In this document: positions 8,459 to 19,300 of the stretch, one piece after another
How the letters are laid out: each line of letters opens with the position of its first letter
How positions within the stretch are numbered: position 1 is the stretch's first letter
The notes under the pieces: model-generated
Seen by the model: only the letters and a program-made list of their open reading frames with translations
Database searches by the model: none
Told to the model about the DNA's origin: nothing
Made by a program: the position numbers and the translations under genes
Assembly: GCF_001913155.1 (NCBI RefSeq)
Contig: NZ_CP018760.1
Coordinates: forward strand, 496,001 to 560,000
Reading direction: 5' to 3'
Length of the DNA stretch: 64,000 bases
Source of the DNA: Maribacter hydrothermalis
Lineage (GTDB): Bacteria > Bacteroidota > Bacteroidia > Flavobacteriales > Flavobacteriaceae

Positions 8459-9601
8459 CTACTCTCCTAACAGGCTAAACGCACCTTTAGTTAAAAATTG
8501 TGCATCTTGCTTAAAAGATGACGATTTCGAGAACGATGTCCTGTTTTTATAACTACCTAAGGTGTTGACGGGTACTTGCTTAAAATAATACGTATCTCCA
8601 ATCTTCTCATCTAAAAGTAGTACAAACGACTCGTTTTCAACCACTGCAATAGCATCTGTCGGTAATGACAATTGTTTTGATGTTTCTGTAATAATATTCG
8701 CTTCTACGAACATACCGGTTAGAAAATTTGCTTCGTCCTCATTCTCTATATGTGCATGCACCTTTATGGTTCTATTTTCTCCTATTGAGGTACCAACCAA
8801 ATGGACTTCAGCTGTAAATATATTTTCTGAGGATTCTGGTATTTTAAATTCTACTACTTGACCTTTTTTAACTTTCAAAATATCTTTTTCAAAAACCGAT
8901 AATTCTATATGAATATGGTCATTATTAATCATCTCCATGATTGAGGTAGCGGGAGAAACATACGTACCTTTGGAAACATTTACACTCGTTATACTGCCGG
9001 CAATAGGTGCGTAAATAGTTGCCACTGAACTTATATTTCCTTTTTCTACTTGTTCTGCGGATATATTCAACATTCCCAATTGTTTTTTGAGTCCATTGTA
9101 CTTTGCCACTCCTGTTTTATAGTCACTCTCTGCTTTTAAAAAGCTTTTTTGAGATGTTATGTTTTCAGCTACCATGGTTTGCTGACGTTCGTATTCTGCC
9201 TTTAAGTAACCCAACTGCCCGTTTACCTCCATATACCGTTGTTGTAGGGATACAAACTCCGGGTTTTCAATTGTCACCAATAATTGTCCTTTACGTACAT
9301 TATCTCCGATCAATAAAGGTGTGGTCTGAATATAACCGCCCATTGTAGCACTTACCACAGCCCTATTTTCTGGTGGCACATCTATCATGCCCGATGTCGT
9401 TACTAGTACCGGAAATTCACTTTCAGTCATACCAGCAATCTCCATTTTATTCTGTTCGAATTGTGTTTGCGTAATTTGAATTCGGTCATCTGTTTGCACT
9501 TCAGATGTGCCATTCTCGCTTGATTTGCTTGCCTTGTCTCCACAACTTAAAGTTATTGCGAATATGATAAGAGTTATTATTGTGTATATATTTTTTTGCA
9601 T
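8459..9601 (-). CDS. RND efflux periplasmic adaptor (CzcB/CusB type)
   Basis: 380 residues. A lipoprotein signal (ITLSCGD) anchors it to a membrane. The order is typical of a membrane-fusion protein: barrel-sandwich/lipoyl half (GGYIQTTPLLIGDNVRKGQ), a coiled-coil hairpin (about 115-180), a second lipoyl half (IYAPIAGSI) and a beta-barrel (GQVVEFKIPE). It bridges the permease encoded just upstream to an outer-membrane channel. The start is 10 bases after the permease stop, so the two are one operon. Metal specificity is not clear; no Met/His-rich N-terminal motif of CusB is evident. Confidence 0.92.
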   Translation of the reverse strand: MQKNIYTIITLIIFAITLSCGDKASKSSENGTSEVQTDDRIQITQTQFEQNKMEIAGMTESEFPVLVTTSGMIDVPPENRAVVSATMGGYIQTTPLLIGDNVRKGQLLVTIENPEFVSLQQRYMEVNGQLGYLKAEYERQQTMVAENITSQKSFLKAESDYKTGVAKYNGLKKQLGMLNISAEQVEKGNISSVATIYAPIAGSITSVNVSKGTYVSPATSIMEMINNDHIHIELSVFEKDILKVKKGQVVEFKIPESSENIFTAEVHLVGTSIGENRTIKVHAHIENEDEANFLTGMFVEANIITETSKQLSLPTDAIAVVENESFVLLLDEKIGDTYYFKQVPVNTLGSYKNRTSFSKSSSFKQDAQFLTKGAFSLLGE

Positions 9602-9611
9602 GATGCCCTAT

Positions 9612-12600
9612 TTATAATGTTAAGAAATTAATGTCTGTTGCGGTTTCATTGTACTCTTTCAACTTGTCTAGATAGCCTAATTTAATATCATAAGCGTTTT
9701 CTAAACTTTGTATGTATTGATAGAAATCTATCTCCCCATTTCTAAAACCGATGTTCGCCGTCTTCAATATTTCATCCGATAGCTCGGCGCCTTCATTCTC
9801 ATAATAATTCAATGAATTTTGAATCTGTACAATTTGTTGCATTAAAATTTCTTGTTTCGACTTTATTTGAATATTGTAGGCAATAGACTCGCTTACCGCT
9901 CTTTCTTTCGCAATTTTCGCAGCTTTTATTCTAGAAGCGTTTCCACTGAACAAAAGAGGGATTTTGAGTCCTAATTGATAACCAAAAAGATTGTCGTTTA
10001 ATTCTGAGTTGGATCCTTGAAAATAAGCCAAACTAATATCTGGCAGGAGCTGCTGTTTTTCTAAATTACTTTCTACAGCCATTAATCGCATGTTATTTTC
10101 ATAATATACGGACTCAGGAGATGTATCTATGTTTACATCTTGAACAGCAATTTTTAAGTTCATTTCTTCAGAAATCACCAAACTATCTTCTACCTGAATT
10201 AATTGCAACAGATTGGCATATGCGGCGGATACATGTTGCATAGCTTGTTGGTAGTCTAAATTGATTTTTCGCTGTTTAGAAGCTGCCGTAATTTTCTCCA
10301 AGTAATTGGTTTCTCCCAGTTCAAATTTTCTAGCTGCTACCTCTGAAAAATTAGCGTACAAACTATCTAGTCTTTTATAGACCCGAACTTTTTCTCGTGT
10401 AATTTGATACTCGTAATACACTCTTGTAACAGCTCTAGTTATTACCTTTCGCTGAATATCATATTCACTTTGCACCAAACTAGTCTTCACTTTGTTTACC
10501 TTCTTTTCAGAAAAATAAGCTGTCGGGAAACGAAAATCTTGCTGTACGCCAAATACCTTTAACGGCACATCGTTGATGGCTAAATTGTTTTCATCATATT
10601 CATAATACACATGGGTTTTATTGAACATAAATGCACTATTGATCAACGCTTCAGATTCATCTACTTTTAGTCGACCAGCTTTTAATCCCATGTTATTTTC
10701 GATTGCCAAGGGAATTAATGCATCTAGATTTTGACTTTTTGATTCTTGCGCCGATACACCTATAGATATAAGTACTGCTATAATAGCAATACCGTTTTTT
10801 AAAGTTGTTTTAGGTATTGGTTTTCTTGAAGTATCATGACTTTCAAACATAGCATAAAGTACTGGCAAAACTACCAAAGTCAATATAGTTGCAGTAAATA
10901 AACCACCTATTACTACCGTTGCCAAAGGTCTTTGAACTTCTGCGCCAGCATTTGTGGAAATTGCCATAGGTAAGAAACCAAGTGCAGCAGCAGATGCCGT
11001 TAATAATACTGCTCTTAAGCGATCTTTTGTTCCTTGTTTTATTAAGGCATCTATATTATCAAAAGAATACTTTTTTAACTCTTTAAAATGCTCAATCAGA
11101 ACAATACCGTTTAAAACTGCTATACCGAACAATGCAATAAAGCCTACTCCTGCAGAAATACTGAACGGCAAACCTCTCATCCATAATAACAACACACCAC
11201 CAACTGCTGCTAACGGAATAGCGGAATATATCATAAGCGCTTCTTTTACAGATTTAAACGCAAAATATAGCAATACAAAAATGAGCACTAATGCAATTGG
11301 CACGGCAACTAAAAGTCGGTCACGAGCACTTTGTAGATTTTCAAACTGACCACCGTATGTAATGGTATATCCTGCTGGTAATTTTACATTTTCATTTATC
11401 AATTTTTGAACGTCATCAACCACCGATTTTAAATCGCGATTACGGACATTTATACCTACTACTGTTCTCCTTTTCGTATCATCTCTAGATATTTTTGCCG
11501 CCCCTTTTTTATAACTGATATCAGCCAATTCACTTAAAGGAACCTTTCCTCCATCGGGCAAATCCACATATAAATTTTTAAGGTCATTAATATCTTTTCG
11601 TTTTGCTTTATCTAACCGTACCACTAAATCAAACCGCTTTTCTCCTTCAAAAACATTACCAGCTGTTTTACCGGCAAAACCCATGGAAACCATGTCGTTA
11701 AGTTCTTGTATGTTTAATCCGAAGCGTGCAATTTTAGCGCGATCATAATCAACACTCATTTCGGGCAATCCCGCTATTTTCTCTACACTTATATCAGCAG
11801 CTCCTTCAACATCTTTAATTAATTCTCCAATTTCATTTCCTTTTTTAGCAAGTACATCTAAATCCGGACCAAAAATCTTAATGGCAATATCCGCACGCAC
11901 TCCTGTAATCAACTCATTAAAACGCATTTCTATAGGTTGGGTAAACTCTACTTCCATACCTGGAATAACAGCTAATGCTTCTTTGAATTTATCGGCTAAC
12001 TCATCTTTAGAATTTGCACTTGTCCACTCTCCTTTTGGCGCTAGTTTAATGATTACATCGCTTTCTTCCATGGACATAGGGTCAGTAGGTACTTCAGCTG
12101 CCCCAATTCTAGTAACTACTTGCTGGACTTCAGGAAAATTATCGAGTAAAATTTTCTCAATTTCGGTCGTAATCTCAACCGTGCTACTTAATGAGGTTCC
12201 TGTTTTTAAAACGGGTTGTATAACAAAATCACCTTCATCTAAAGTCGGTACAAACTCGCCGCCCATAGTGGTATATAAAATAGTTGCTCCTATAAGTAGT
12301 ATTGAAGCAATGCCTAAAACCAATTTCTTGCTTTGTAATGCCCAATTTATAATTGGTTCATATTTCTTATTCAACCATTTCATTAAGCGTACAGAAATAT
12401 TCTTATCCGATTCCTTCGATGGTTTTAAAAAGATTGATGCAGCTACCGGAACATAAGTAAAACACAAAATCATGGCCCCAATTAAGGCAAAGCTAAAAGT
12501 CAACGCCATTGGTTTAAACATTTTACCTTCTACGCCGCTTAAAGAGAGTATAGGGATAAAGACGATTAATATGATCAATTGCCCAAAAATGGCAGAATTC

Positions 12601-13949
12601 ATCATCTTAGATGCACCATTAAAAGTAATTTCATCTTTTAAATGCTGTTGTTCTATTTTGGCCAAACCATTAATCTCGTGTTGTTTTCTAGTGATTTCGA
12701 AAGCAATAAATTCTACGATTATTACTGCACCGTCTATAATAATTCCAAAATCAATAGCACCTAAACTCATTAAATTGGCATCTACACCAAAAATGTACAT
12801 AAAGGATAATGCAAATAACAAACACAAAGGAATTACAGAGGCTACTACTAATCCCGATCTAAAATTGCCAAGTAGTAGAACGACTACAAAAATGACAATC
12901 AAGCAGCCTAAAATTAGGTTTTCGGTTACCGTAAATGTTGTTTTGGCAATAAGTTCGCTACGTTCTAAAAACGGATTAATATAAACACCTTTCGGTAAAG
13001 AAGTGGAAATTTCGGCAACACGTTCTTTTACCGCTTCGATTACCTTTTTAGAGTTGGCATCTTTCAACATCATAACCTGACCCAATACCTTCTCCCCTTC
13101 GCCATTACCTGTAATAGCCCCAAACCGAACGGCGCTACCGAAATCAACCGTAGCGACATCTTTAATATATATGGGTAGTCCGCCTTTCGTAGTTATCACT
13201 ATATCTCGAATATCCTCAAGAGATGAAACCAACCCTTCTCCTCTGATAAAAAAAGCCTGATTCACTTTTTCTATATACCCGCCACCAGAAACACTATTAT
13301 TCGTTTCCAAAGCTTTAAAAACATCACTTGCAGTGATATTCATAGCATTTAGTTTTTGGGTATTTATGGCAACCTCATATTGTTTTAAAAATCCGCCCCA
13401 GGTATTTACCTCAACAACACCTGGTATACCCGATAATTGTCGCTTAACAATCCAATCTTGGATGGTTCTTAATTCGGTTGTAGTATACTCATTTTTGTAT
13501 TCTGGTTCTACTTCTAAAACGTATTGATAGATTTCACCCAGGCCGGTCGTTATTGGTCCCATTTGCGGAGTGCCAAAACCGGCTGGAATTTTCTCTGATG
13601 CCGAAGCAATTTTTTCTGCAATAAGCTGTCTGGGTAAATATGTTCCTAAATCATCTTCAAAAACAATGGTAACAACAGACAACCCAAATTTGGATACCGA
13701 ACGAATTTCTATAACTCCCGGCAAATTTGCCATTTCTAGTTCTACAGGATATGTTATGAATTGCTCCATATCTTGCGTAGATAAATTACGTGATGTTGTA
13801 ATTACCTGAACTTGATTATTGGTGACATCTGGCACGGCCCCAATAGGAATTTGCGAAAGTGCAAATAAACCATACCCAATAATAAATACGGTAAACAGAA
13901 GAATAATAAGCTTATTCTTTAAACTAAAATTAATAATATGTGATAGCAT
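9612..13949 (-). CDS. CzcA/CusA-family heavy-metal RND permease with fused TolC-like domain
   Basis: 1445 residues against about 1040 for a normal CzcA. Residues 1 to about 1045 are a full RND pump: twelve membrane segments, two periplasmic loops, and the heavy-metal signature DFGIIIDGAVIIVE in TM4 (about residue 400). After VLYAMFES the chain continues with a second signal-like segment (NGIAIIAVLISIGVSA, about 1048-1064) and roughly 380 residues of a TolC-type channel (coiled-coil repeats; FRFPTAYF, GYQLGLKIPLLF). CzcA-TolC fusions are known in Bacteroidota. The internal signal may re-insert the chain and be cleaved at VSA-QES to free the channel. It exports divalent or monovalent metal ions with the adaptor downstream; no separate TolC gene is in this operon. 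Confidence 0.93.
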   Translation of the reverse strand: MLSHIINFSLKNKLIILLFTVFIIGYGLFALSQIPIGAVPDVTNNQVQVITTSRNLSTQDMEQFITYPVELEMANLPGVIEIRSVSKFGLSVVTIVFEDDLGTYLPRQLIAEKIASASEKIPAGFGTPQMGPITTGLGEIYQYVLEVEPEYKNEYTTTELRTIQDWIVKRQLSGIPGVVEVNTWGGFLKQYEVAINTQKLNAMNITASDVFKALETNNSVSGGGYIEKVNQAFFIRGEGLVSSLEDIRDIVITTKGGLPIYIKDVATVDFGSAVRFGAITGNGEGEKVLGQVMMLKDANSKKVIEAVKERVAEISTSLPKGVYINPFLERSELIAKTTFTVTENLILGCLIVIFVVVLLLGNFRSGLVVASVIPLCLLFALSFMYIFGVDANLMSLGAIDFGIIIDGAVIIVEFIAFEITRKQHEINGLAKIEQQHLKDEITFNGASKMMNSAIFGQLIILIVFIPILSLSGVEGKMFKPMALTFSFALIGAMILCFTYVPVAASIFLKPSKESDKNISVRLMKWLNKKYEPIINWALQSKKLVLGIASILLIGATILYTTMGGEFVPTLDEGDFVIQPVLKTGTSLSSTVEITTEIEKILLDNFPEVQQVVTRIGAAEVPTDPMSMEESDVIIKLAPKGEWTSANSKDELADKFKEALAVIPGMEVEFTQPIEMRFNELITGVRADIAIKIFGPDLDVLAKKGNEIGELIKDVEGAADISVEKIAGLPEMSVDYDRAKIARFGLNIQELNDMVSMGFAGKTAGNVFEGEKRFDLVVRLDKAKRKDINDLKNLYVDLPDGGKVPLSELADISYKKGAAKISRDDTKRRTVVGINVRNRDLKSVVDDVQKLINENVKLPAGYTITYGGQFENLQSARDRLLVAVPIALVLIFVLLYFAFKSVKEALMIYSAIPLAAVGGVLLLWMRGLPFSISAGVGFIALFGIAVLNGIVLIEHFKELKKYSFDNIDALIKQGTKDRLRAVLLTASAAALGFLPMAISTNAGAEVQRPLATVVIGGLFTATILTLVVLPVLYAMFESHDTSRKPIPKTTLKNGIAIIAVLISIGVSAQESKSQNLDALIPLAIENNMGLKAGRLKVDESEALINSAFMFNKTHVYYEYDENNLAINDVPLKVFGVQQDFRFPTAYFSEKKVNKVKTSLVQSEYDIQRKVITRAVTRVYYEYQITREKVRVYKRLDSLYANFSEVAARKFELGETNYLEKITAASKQRKINLDYQQAMQHVSAAYANLLQLIQVEDSLVISEEMNLKIAVQDVNIDTSPESVYYENNMRLMAVESNLEKQQLLPDISLAYFQGSNSELNDNLFGYQLGLKIPLLFSGNASRIKAAKIAKERAVSESIAYNIQIKSKQEILMQQIVQIQNSLNYYENEGAELSDEILKTANIGFRNGEIDFYQYIQSLENAYDIKLGYLDKLKEYNETATDINFLTL

Positions 13950-13974
13950 CTTTTCATAATAATCAATGTGAGTC

Positions 13975-14002
13975 GCTCAAATTCACAAGTATGAATTTGA
14001 GC
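13975..14002 (-). repeat. 10-bp perfect inverted repeat upstream of the metal pump
   Basis: GCTCAAATTC (13975-13984) and GAATTTGAGC (13993-14002) flank an 8-base spacer, 25 bases before the pump start codon and 25 after the stop of the small upstream gene. No T-tract follows on the minus strand, so it is a poor terminator. It may be an operator or an mRNA hairpin setting the ratio of the small protein to the pump. Confidence 0.5.
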
Positions 14003-14026
14003 TATAAAATTAAAAAATCGATCGTA

Positions 14027-14428
14027 TTATGAAATGCGGGGCGGCTGTAAAATGCCTTGTGAGTGTAATGAAGAAGATGGTGCTTGGTAATAGAAATTTG
14101 AGTCTGTATAATCCAAAAATTCAACCTCGCTTAATTCTGATTTATAGGTGTTGAAAATAACGTCCGCAACACAAATATGAGAGGTTCCACTATGATTGAA
14201 AGGCAATTTTTCGTGATCCTTCTTTTCTTCTTGATGATCCCGTTGATGGTCCGCTTTCAATTCGCCATAATGTTTGGAAAGAAAAACAATAACATTATCT
14301 CCATATTGTTCACTATGAAATTGGGCATGCTCATACAATTCATCTAATTGAACAATATCATCATAATGCACACCAAAGCTTTGTAGCATGATAAGCGCTG
14401 ATAATAGTATGGAAAACAGTTTGTTCAC
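14027..14428 (-). CDS. Small secreted His-rich protein, first gene of the metal efflux operon
   Basis: 133 residues with a hydrophobic N-terminal signal (MNKLFSILLSALIMLQSFGV). The mature part is acidic and His-rich (HAQFHSEQYGD, DHQRDHQEEKKDHEK, a later HSGTSHICV), giving many potential metal ligands, and ends ILQPPRIS. I do not recognise a named family, though short His-rich exported proteins often precede CzcA/CusA pumps in Flavobacteriia. It is read with the pump 77 bases downstream. A periplasmic metal-binding or sensing role is a guess from composition and position. Confidence 0.7.
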   Translation of the reverse strand: MNKLFSILLSALIMLQSFGVHYDDIVQLDELYEHAQFHSEQYGDNVIVFLSKHYGELKADHQRDHQEEKKDHEKLPFNHSGTSHICVADVIFNTYKSELSEVEFLDYTDSNFYYQAPSSSLHSQGILQPPRIS

Positions 14429-14702
14429 AATTGTAAAATTAATAAAATTATATGTACCTATTATTTAAATTCAATTTAAACTAATATAAATGGTTACAAA
14501 ATGACTTCTATTTATTTTATAACCGATTACAAACAAACCTTAAGTTAGCCTAGAAATACGACAACCCTATTGGGTTTAAAAAGCTAATACTTCATAACCG
14601 AACATAAAATACTAATTCAGCTATTATTGATGTTAATAGAAAATAATTCAAATTACCATATATTAACAGAGCTACCACGGTTTTTTATATGAAATTAAAG
14701 CC

Positions 14703-14710
14703 TATTTTCG
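14703..14710 (+). promoter_or_regulatory. Probable -7 box of the AraC regulator gene
   Basis: TATTTTCG matches TAnnTTTG in seven of eight positions and lies 22 bases before the GTG start at 14732, which supports that start. Further upstream, AACCC-TATT-GGGTT (14563-14576) is a small palindrome that may be an operator. Confidence 0.4.
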
Positions 14711-14731
14711 CTGCTCAAATTTCTATACAAA

Positions 14732-15790
14732 GTGGTTTTAGACAGAATTAATAATTGGTTTACTTTATCTAAGCAATATTTCTTTACTTATTCAGAAGGA
14801 TTTTTTAATCTCTCCTACCTATCAAATTCGCCTGAAGCTATTATTCAAAGTTGCATAAAAATGCCCTTTATGAATCATAATGCTGAAAAGCAATTGATAC
14901 AAGCTGACACCCCTTTTATGAAAGGTGATTTTTATTATACCGAACTGGAAGACGGACTATGGTTTTTAAACACAAAACAGGTTTACAAAAACAATGTATC
15001 ATTTAAACCCATTTATGACCAATTTTTACCATCTGATTATTATGTAATAGCGCTTAATACGGTTCAAAGTAAAAGCAAAACTCAGAATTATAAATTTGGT
15101 GATGCCGTTATCGAAAATAATTCAGTTTCTTTTTCAAAACCTGGAAATGATGACGTTAACTATCACTTTAAAAATTCTAGGGAGACTATGTACATGCTGT
15201 ACTTTAATGAAGCTTGGGCAAACAAAAATATTTTAGGTTCACCATCAACTCCTACAGCTATTGAAAGTATGTTTATTGATACACATCAAGTATTTATTAA
15301 TTATTGCCATAGTAACCTAAGTTTTCAAAAACTAACAAATAATTTGATTAATGCCTTTGAGAATTTCGAAAAGCCAAATACGTTTCTACTTAAAGTATTA
15401 TCCCTTGAATTTTTAGGGCTTTTTTATAATTTATTTGATGAGAAAACCGGCTTTGTTTCTGCAGATTTAGCTAGTGATAGTTTGTTGAAAATTAAAAAAA
15501 TAGAACATGAATTAATGACCAATTTACATGGAAAATTTTTAGGTATAGATTACTTTTCAAAAGAATATAAGATATCACCAACTAAATTAAAGCAAGATTT
15601 TAAAGCCGTTTATGGTTCTTCTATATTTTCCTTTTTTCAAATGCATAAAATGGACTTGGCTCTTAAATACCTTAATGACTCTGATTTAAAGATTAAAGAA
15701 ATTGCACAAGAACTTAGTTATGAAAATGTAAGTAAGTTCAGTAATACGTTTAAAAAATTCCATGGTAAATTGCCATCTGACTATAAATAA
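14732..15790 (+). CDS. AraC-family transcriptional regulator
   Basis: 352 residues, GTG start (MVLDRINNWF); the next in-frame ATG would remove about 45 residues. The N-terminal two thirds matches no sensor domain I can name. The last 100 residues are an AraC double helix-turn-helix: DYFSKEYKISPTKLKQDFK for the first helix pair, then the conserved KIKEIAQELSYENVSKFSNTFKK and HGKLPSDYK. It sits between the metal efflux operon (divergent, about 300 bases away) and the T9SS adhesin gene (567 bases downstream, same strand). Either could be its target. Confidence 0.85.
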   Translation: MVLDRINNWFTLSKQYFFTYSEGFFNLSYLSNSPEAIIQSCIKMPFMNHNAEKQLIQADTPFMKGDFYYTELEDGLWFLNTKQVYKNNVSFKPIYDQFLPSDYYVIALNTVQSKSKTQNYKFGDAVIENNSVSFSKPGNDDVNYHFKNSRETMYMLYFNEAWANKNILGSPSTPTAIESMFIDTHQVFINYCHSNLSFQKLTNNLINAFENFEKPNTFLLKVLSLEFLGLFYNLFDEKTGFVSADLASDSLLKIKKIEHELMTNLHGKFLGIDYFSKEYKISPTKLKQDFKAVYGSSIFSFFQMHKMDLALKYLNDSDLKIKEIAQELSYENVSKFSNTFKKFHGKLPSDYK

Positions 15791-16231
15791 TTAAATAACA
15801 TTTTCATAAATATCTAGCAACAAGGGCAAATTTTATACTTTCAAGGATTTTATAAAGACTATCAAGGTCAACTTAGGCCAAAACCATTCTTAATTTTCGT
15901 TGTTAAATGATTTTTTGGCATAATTCCAAAATTTAAAAATTATTAGATTCTTTAGAACACTATCTCCAAATCACCTTAAACGACTGATAAACAAAATTTT
16001 ACGAAATATTGTCCTTAGCGCGTATAAAAAAGCTCATTTTCTTTTCAATGAGTTAACAACATAATAAGTGTATTTGACACTCTTAACAGGACCCTTCACA
16101 ACTTTACTGTGCTTTTTCATTGATCTTTTCAGCAAAAAAAATGATTTTTTGTTGTAAATAAAACATTTGTAAAATATTTATTATTAATTATAACAAATTA
16201 TATGCTAATATAACAATCGTGCTTCTCAAAA
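15791..16231. other. Non-coding AT-rich spacer upstream of the adhesin gene
   Basis: No credible reading frame is visible. It holds a weak hairpin, CTCATT (16034-16039) with AATGAG (16048-16053), whose A-rich flank at 16026-16031 would be a T-tract only on the minus strand. No gene is known to read into it from that side. Confidence 0.4.
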
Positions 16232-16266
16232 TGTCTTATTGGGCTATTTGTGTCTTATTGGGTTAT
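16232..16266 (+). promoter_or_regulatory. Direct repeat TGTCTTATTGGGYTAT x2, probable operator
   Basis: Two 16-base copies at 16232-16247 and 16251-16266 differ at one base and are spaced 19 bases start to start, roughly two helix turns. They end 21 bases upstream of the -7 box at 16288. Position and spacing suggest a binding site for an activator dimer controlling the adhesin-sprF operon. The core TATTGGGTT also occurs at 14568-14576 in front of the neighbouring AraC gene. Confidence 0.5.
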
Positions 16267-16287
16267 ATAAGAAAACTACACCTCTTT

Positions 16288-16295
16288 TACTTTTG
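16288..16295 (+). promoter_or_regulatory. -7 promoter box of the adhesin operon
   Basis: TACTTTTG matches the Bacteroidota TAnnTTTG box exactly. No good TTTG lies at the normal spacing, consistent with a promoter that needs an activator bound at the adjacent direct repeat. The leader to the ATG at 16358 would be about 55 bases. Confidence 0.6.
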
Positions 16296-16357
16296 GCACT
16301 AATTAAAACACAAACCTACAACCACTTATTTAAGACAACCAAAATTTTTCTAAAGAC

Positions 16358-19300
16358 ATGAAAAAAACACTTCTAATTATTAGCTTCTTTTTTTGCTATC
16401 TAAACTTTTATGCCCAACAGTGGGAAGCTGTAGGACCAAATGATGATCTAAATAGTCAAGGTATCGCTAAGACAAACTTATATAACAACGCAATTGTAAT
16501 AGGGTCAGATATGACACCTTATATAGCCTACGCTGATCATGATAACGGAGGTAAGGCTACCGTAAAGAAATTTAACAATGGGGCTTGGGAGAATGTAGGG
16601 CTACCTGGGATTAGCTTATATAACGTAAGTAACTTAACACTAGATATAGACGCTAATAATATACCCTACATATTTTATTCTGACTATAGCATGGGCGGTA
16701 GAGCTACCGTACAACGTTTTGTAAATGGTAGTTGGGAAATTGTTGGTACTCCAGGTTTCTCAACTGGCAGGGTACAAAGTCCAACCATAAAAATACACCC
16801 AAATGGTACACCTTATATCGTGTACGATAACTACATAGGGGGAAATAATTTCACCATTAGTAGATTTGTAAACAACACATGGGAACCAGTAGGCATTACA
16901 GCTTCAATTAGATCACTATCAAGTACAGATTTAGCTTTTAGTAGTACTGGTATTCCATATTTGGCATATATGAATCAAAATACTGGCGGCAGAGAAGCGG
17001 TTCAACGTTTTGTGAATAATCAATGGGAGCCAGTTGGGTATTCAAGTCAAGCTTCCGGTTATGCGTATGAAATAAATATTGAACTTACAGTTAATGACGT
17101 ACCTTATATTTCCTACAGGGATGGTGGAACCTCGCTACCATCAGTACAAAAATTTAATGGCCAATTTTGGGAATTTGTAGGTCAAAATGGATTTGGTTCA
17201 TCAGGAACGATTTATTCTAGTTTAGCATTAACCAATGATGGCACACCTTATGTTGCCTATAAAAATGGATCAATTGGTGGTAAATTAAGTATTCAAAGAT
17301 TTAAAAACAATGCTTGGGAACCTGTTGCGCAATTAGGTATTTCTCAATACTCTATTGAGTGGCCAACTTTAAAAATAGCAAATGACGGTACCTTATATAC
17401 GAGTTATTATAGTCGTACTTCAAACGATTATAATAATTATAACTATTATGGCTTTGTAAAAAAATATAGTGAAAATGCTTTACCCATATTCACCAACGTA
17501 TCATCTATAGAAATTCAAGAGAACACCACAGCAATTACAGATGTAAATACTACAGATGCAGATGGCGATACAGAAGGTAGTGGTATTACCTACTCTCTTA
17601 CTAACAATAATAATGGTGGTATTGATAATTCTTTAGTTGCTATTGATGAAAACACAGGAGTATTGGCTTTTGAAAATGCTCCTAATTTTGAAATACCAAC
17701 TGATAACAACACTAATAACATTTATGAGATTCAGGTAACTGCTACTGATTCTAAAGGCGGTACTTCATCTCAAAATTTAGAAATATCTATCTCCAATATC
17801 AATGATTTACAATTGGTGATTAATTCAGTTACAAATGTTCAATGTCGTGGTGAGAACAACGGTGAAATAAATTTAACTATAGCAGAAGGATATCCAAACT
17901 ACACTATTGCTTGGTCAATGAACGGTAATTCCATTAATTCCTATAACAGCTACTCAGCAAATTACAATATAATTAGCTTATATGCTGGGACTATTTCTAT
18001 TACTGTTACCGATTCCAATAACCATTCTACAACAGAAATGGTTACCATTACTGAACCAGCTACAGCTATATCCATTGAGGCCACAGCAACTTTAGTAAGC
18101 ACAGCCAGTTCATATGACGGTACTATTGAAGTGGAGATAACTGGTGGTACCGCACCCTATACCTACCTATGGTCTAATGGCAACACCACAAAAGATATCT
18201 CTGGCTTAGGTGAAGGCACCTATACCATTTTTGTAACTGACGCCAATAACTGTCAATTCAATTTACCAGTGACAGTGATTCAGAATAATCCTCCTGAATT
18301 CACTTCTGTTGAAAATGTTGAAATATCAGAAAATCAATTATCAGTACTTAATTTAGAAATTGTAGATACTGAAGGTGAAACAGAAAATAATGGAATTGCA
18401 TATCAGCTAACTACAGAAAACGGTAATGGTACAGACAATAATCTTTTCCAATTAAATACAGTTAGTGGGGAGTTAAACTTCGTAAATGCTCCTGACTTTG
18501 AGGATCCTACTGACGAAAATCAAGATAATATTTATGATGTACAAGTTGTAGTTACAGATTCTTACGGAGCTACCAATTATTTGAATTTAGTTGTAACAGT
18601 AGTAAACTTAGAAAACGATTTTGACGAAGATGGTATAGAAGATTCGGTAGATGCTGATGATGACAATGATGGTACTCCAGATTCTGAAGACGATTTTCCC
18701 TTAGATTCAACTGAAAACACAGATACAGATGATGACGGACAAGGAAACAATGCTGACACAGACGATGACAACGACGGTACTCCAGATTCTGAAGATGCAT
18801 TTCCTTTAGATGCCACCGAAAAAACAGATGCTGATGGTGATGGCACTGGTGATAATACAGATACTGATGATGATAATGATGGTACTCCAGATTCTGAAGA
18901 TGCATTTCCATTTGACTCTACTGAAGATAAAGACACAGATGGTGACGGACAAGGAAACAATGCTGACACCGACGATGATAATGATGGCACGCCAGATTCA
19001 GAAGATGCCTTCCCGTTAGATGCTACTGAAAATACAGATACAGATGGTGATGGCCAAGGAGATAATACTGATACCGACGATGATAATGATGGTATTCCAG
19101 ATAGCGAAGATGAATTTCCTTTAGTGGGAATAGATACAGATGCAGATGGTATACCTGATAATTCTGATACTGATGACGATAACGACGGTACTCTAGATTT
19201 GGAGGACGCATTTCCTACCGACCCAACTGAAAATAAAGATACAGACGGTGACGGACAAGGAAATAATGCTGACACGGATGATGATAATGATGGTTCTCCA

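Noticed and set aside
11881..12984. Two long plus-strand frames (191 and 170 codons) opposite the metal RND pump
   Set aside because: Shadows of a strongly supported pump gene; no family resemblance and biased composition typical of antisense frames.
16026..16053. Terminator at the hairpin CTCATT...AATGAG
   Set aside because: The T-run is on the minus strand and no minus-strand gene reads into it; the stem is only six pairs.
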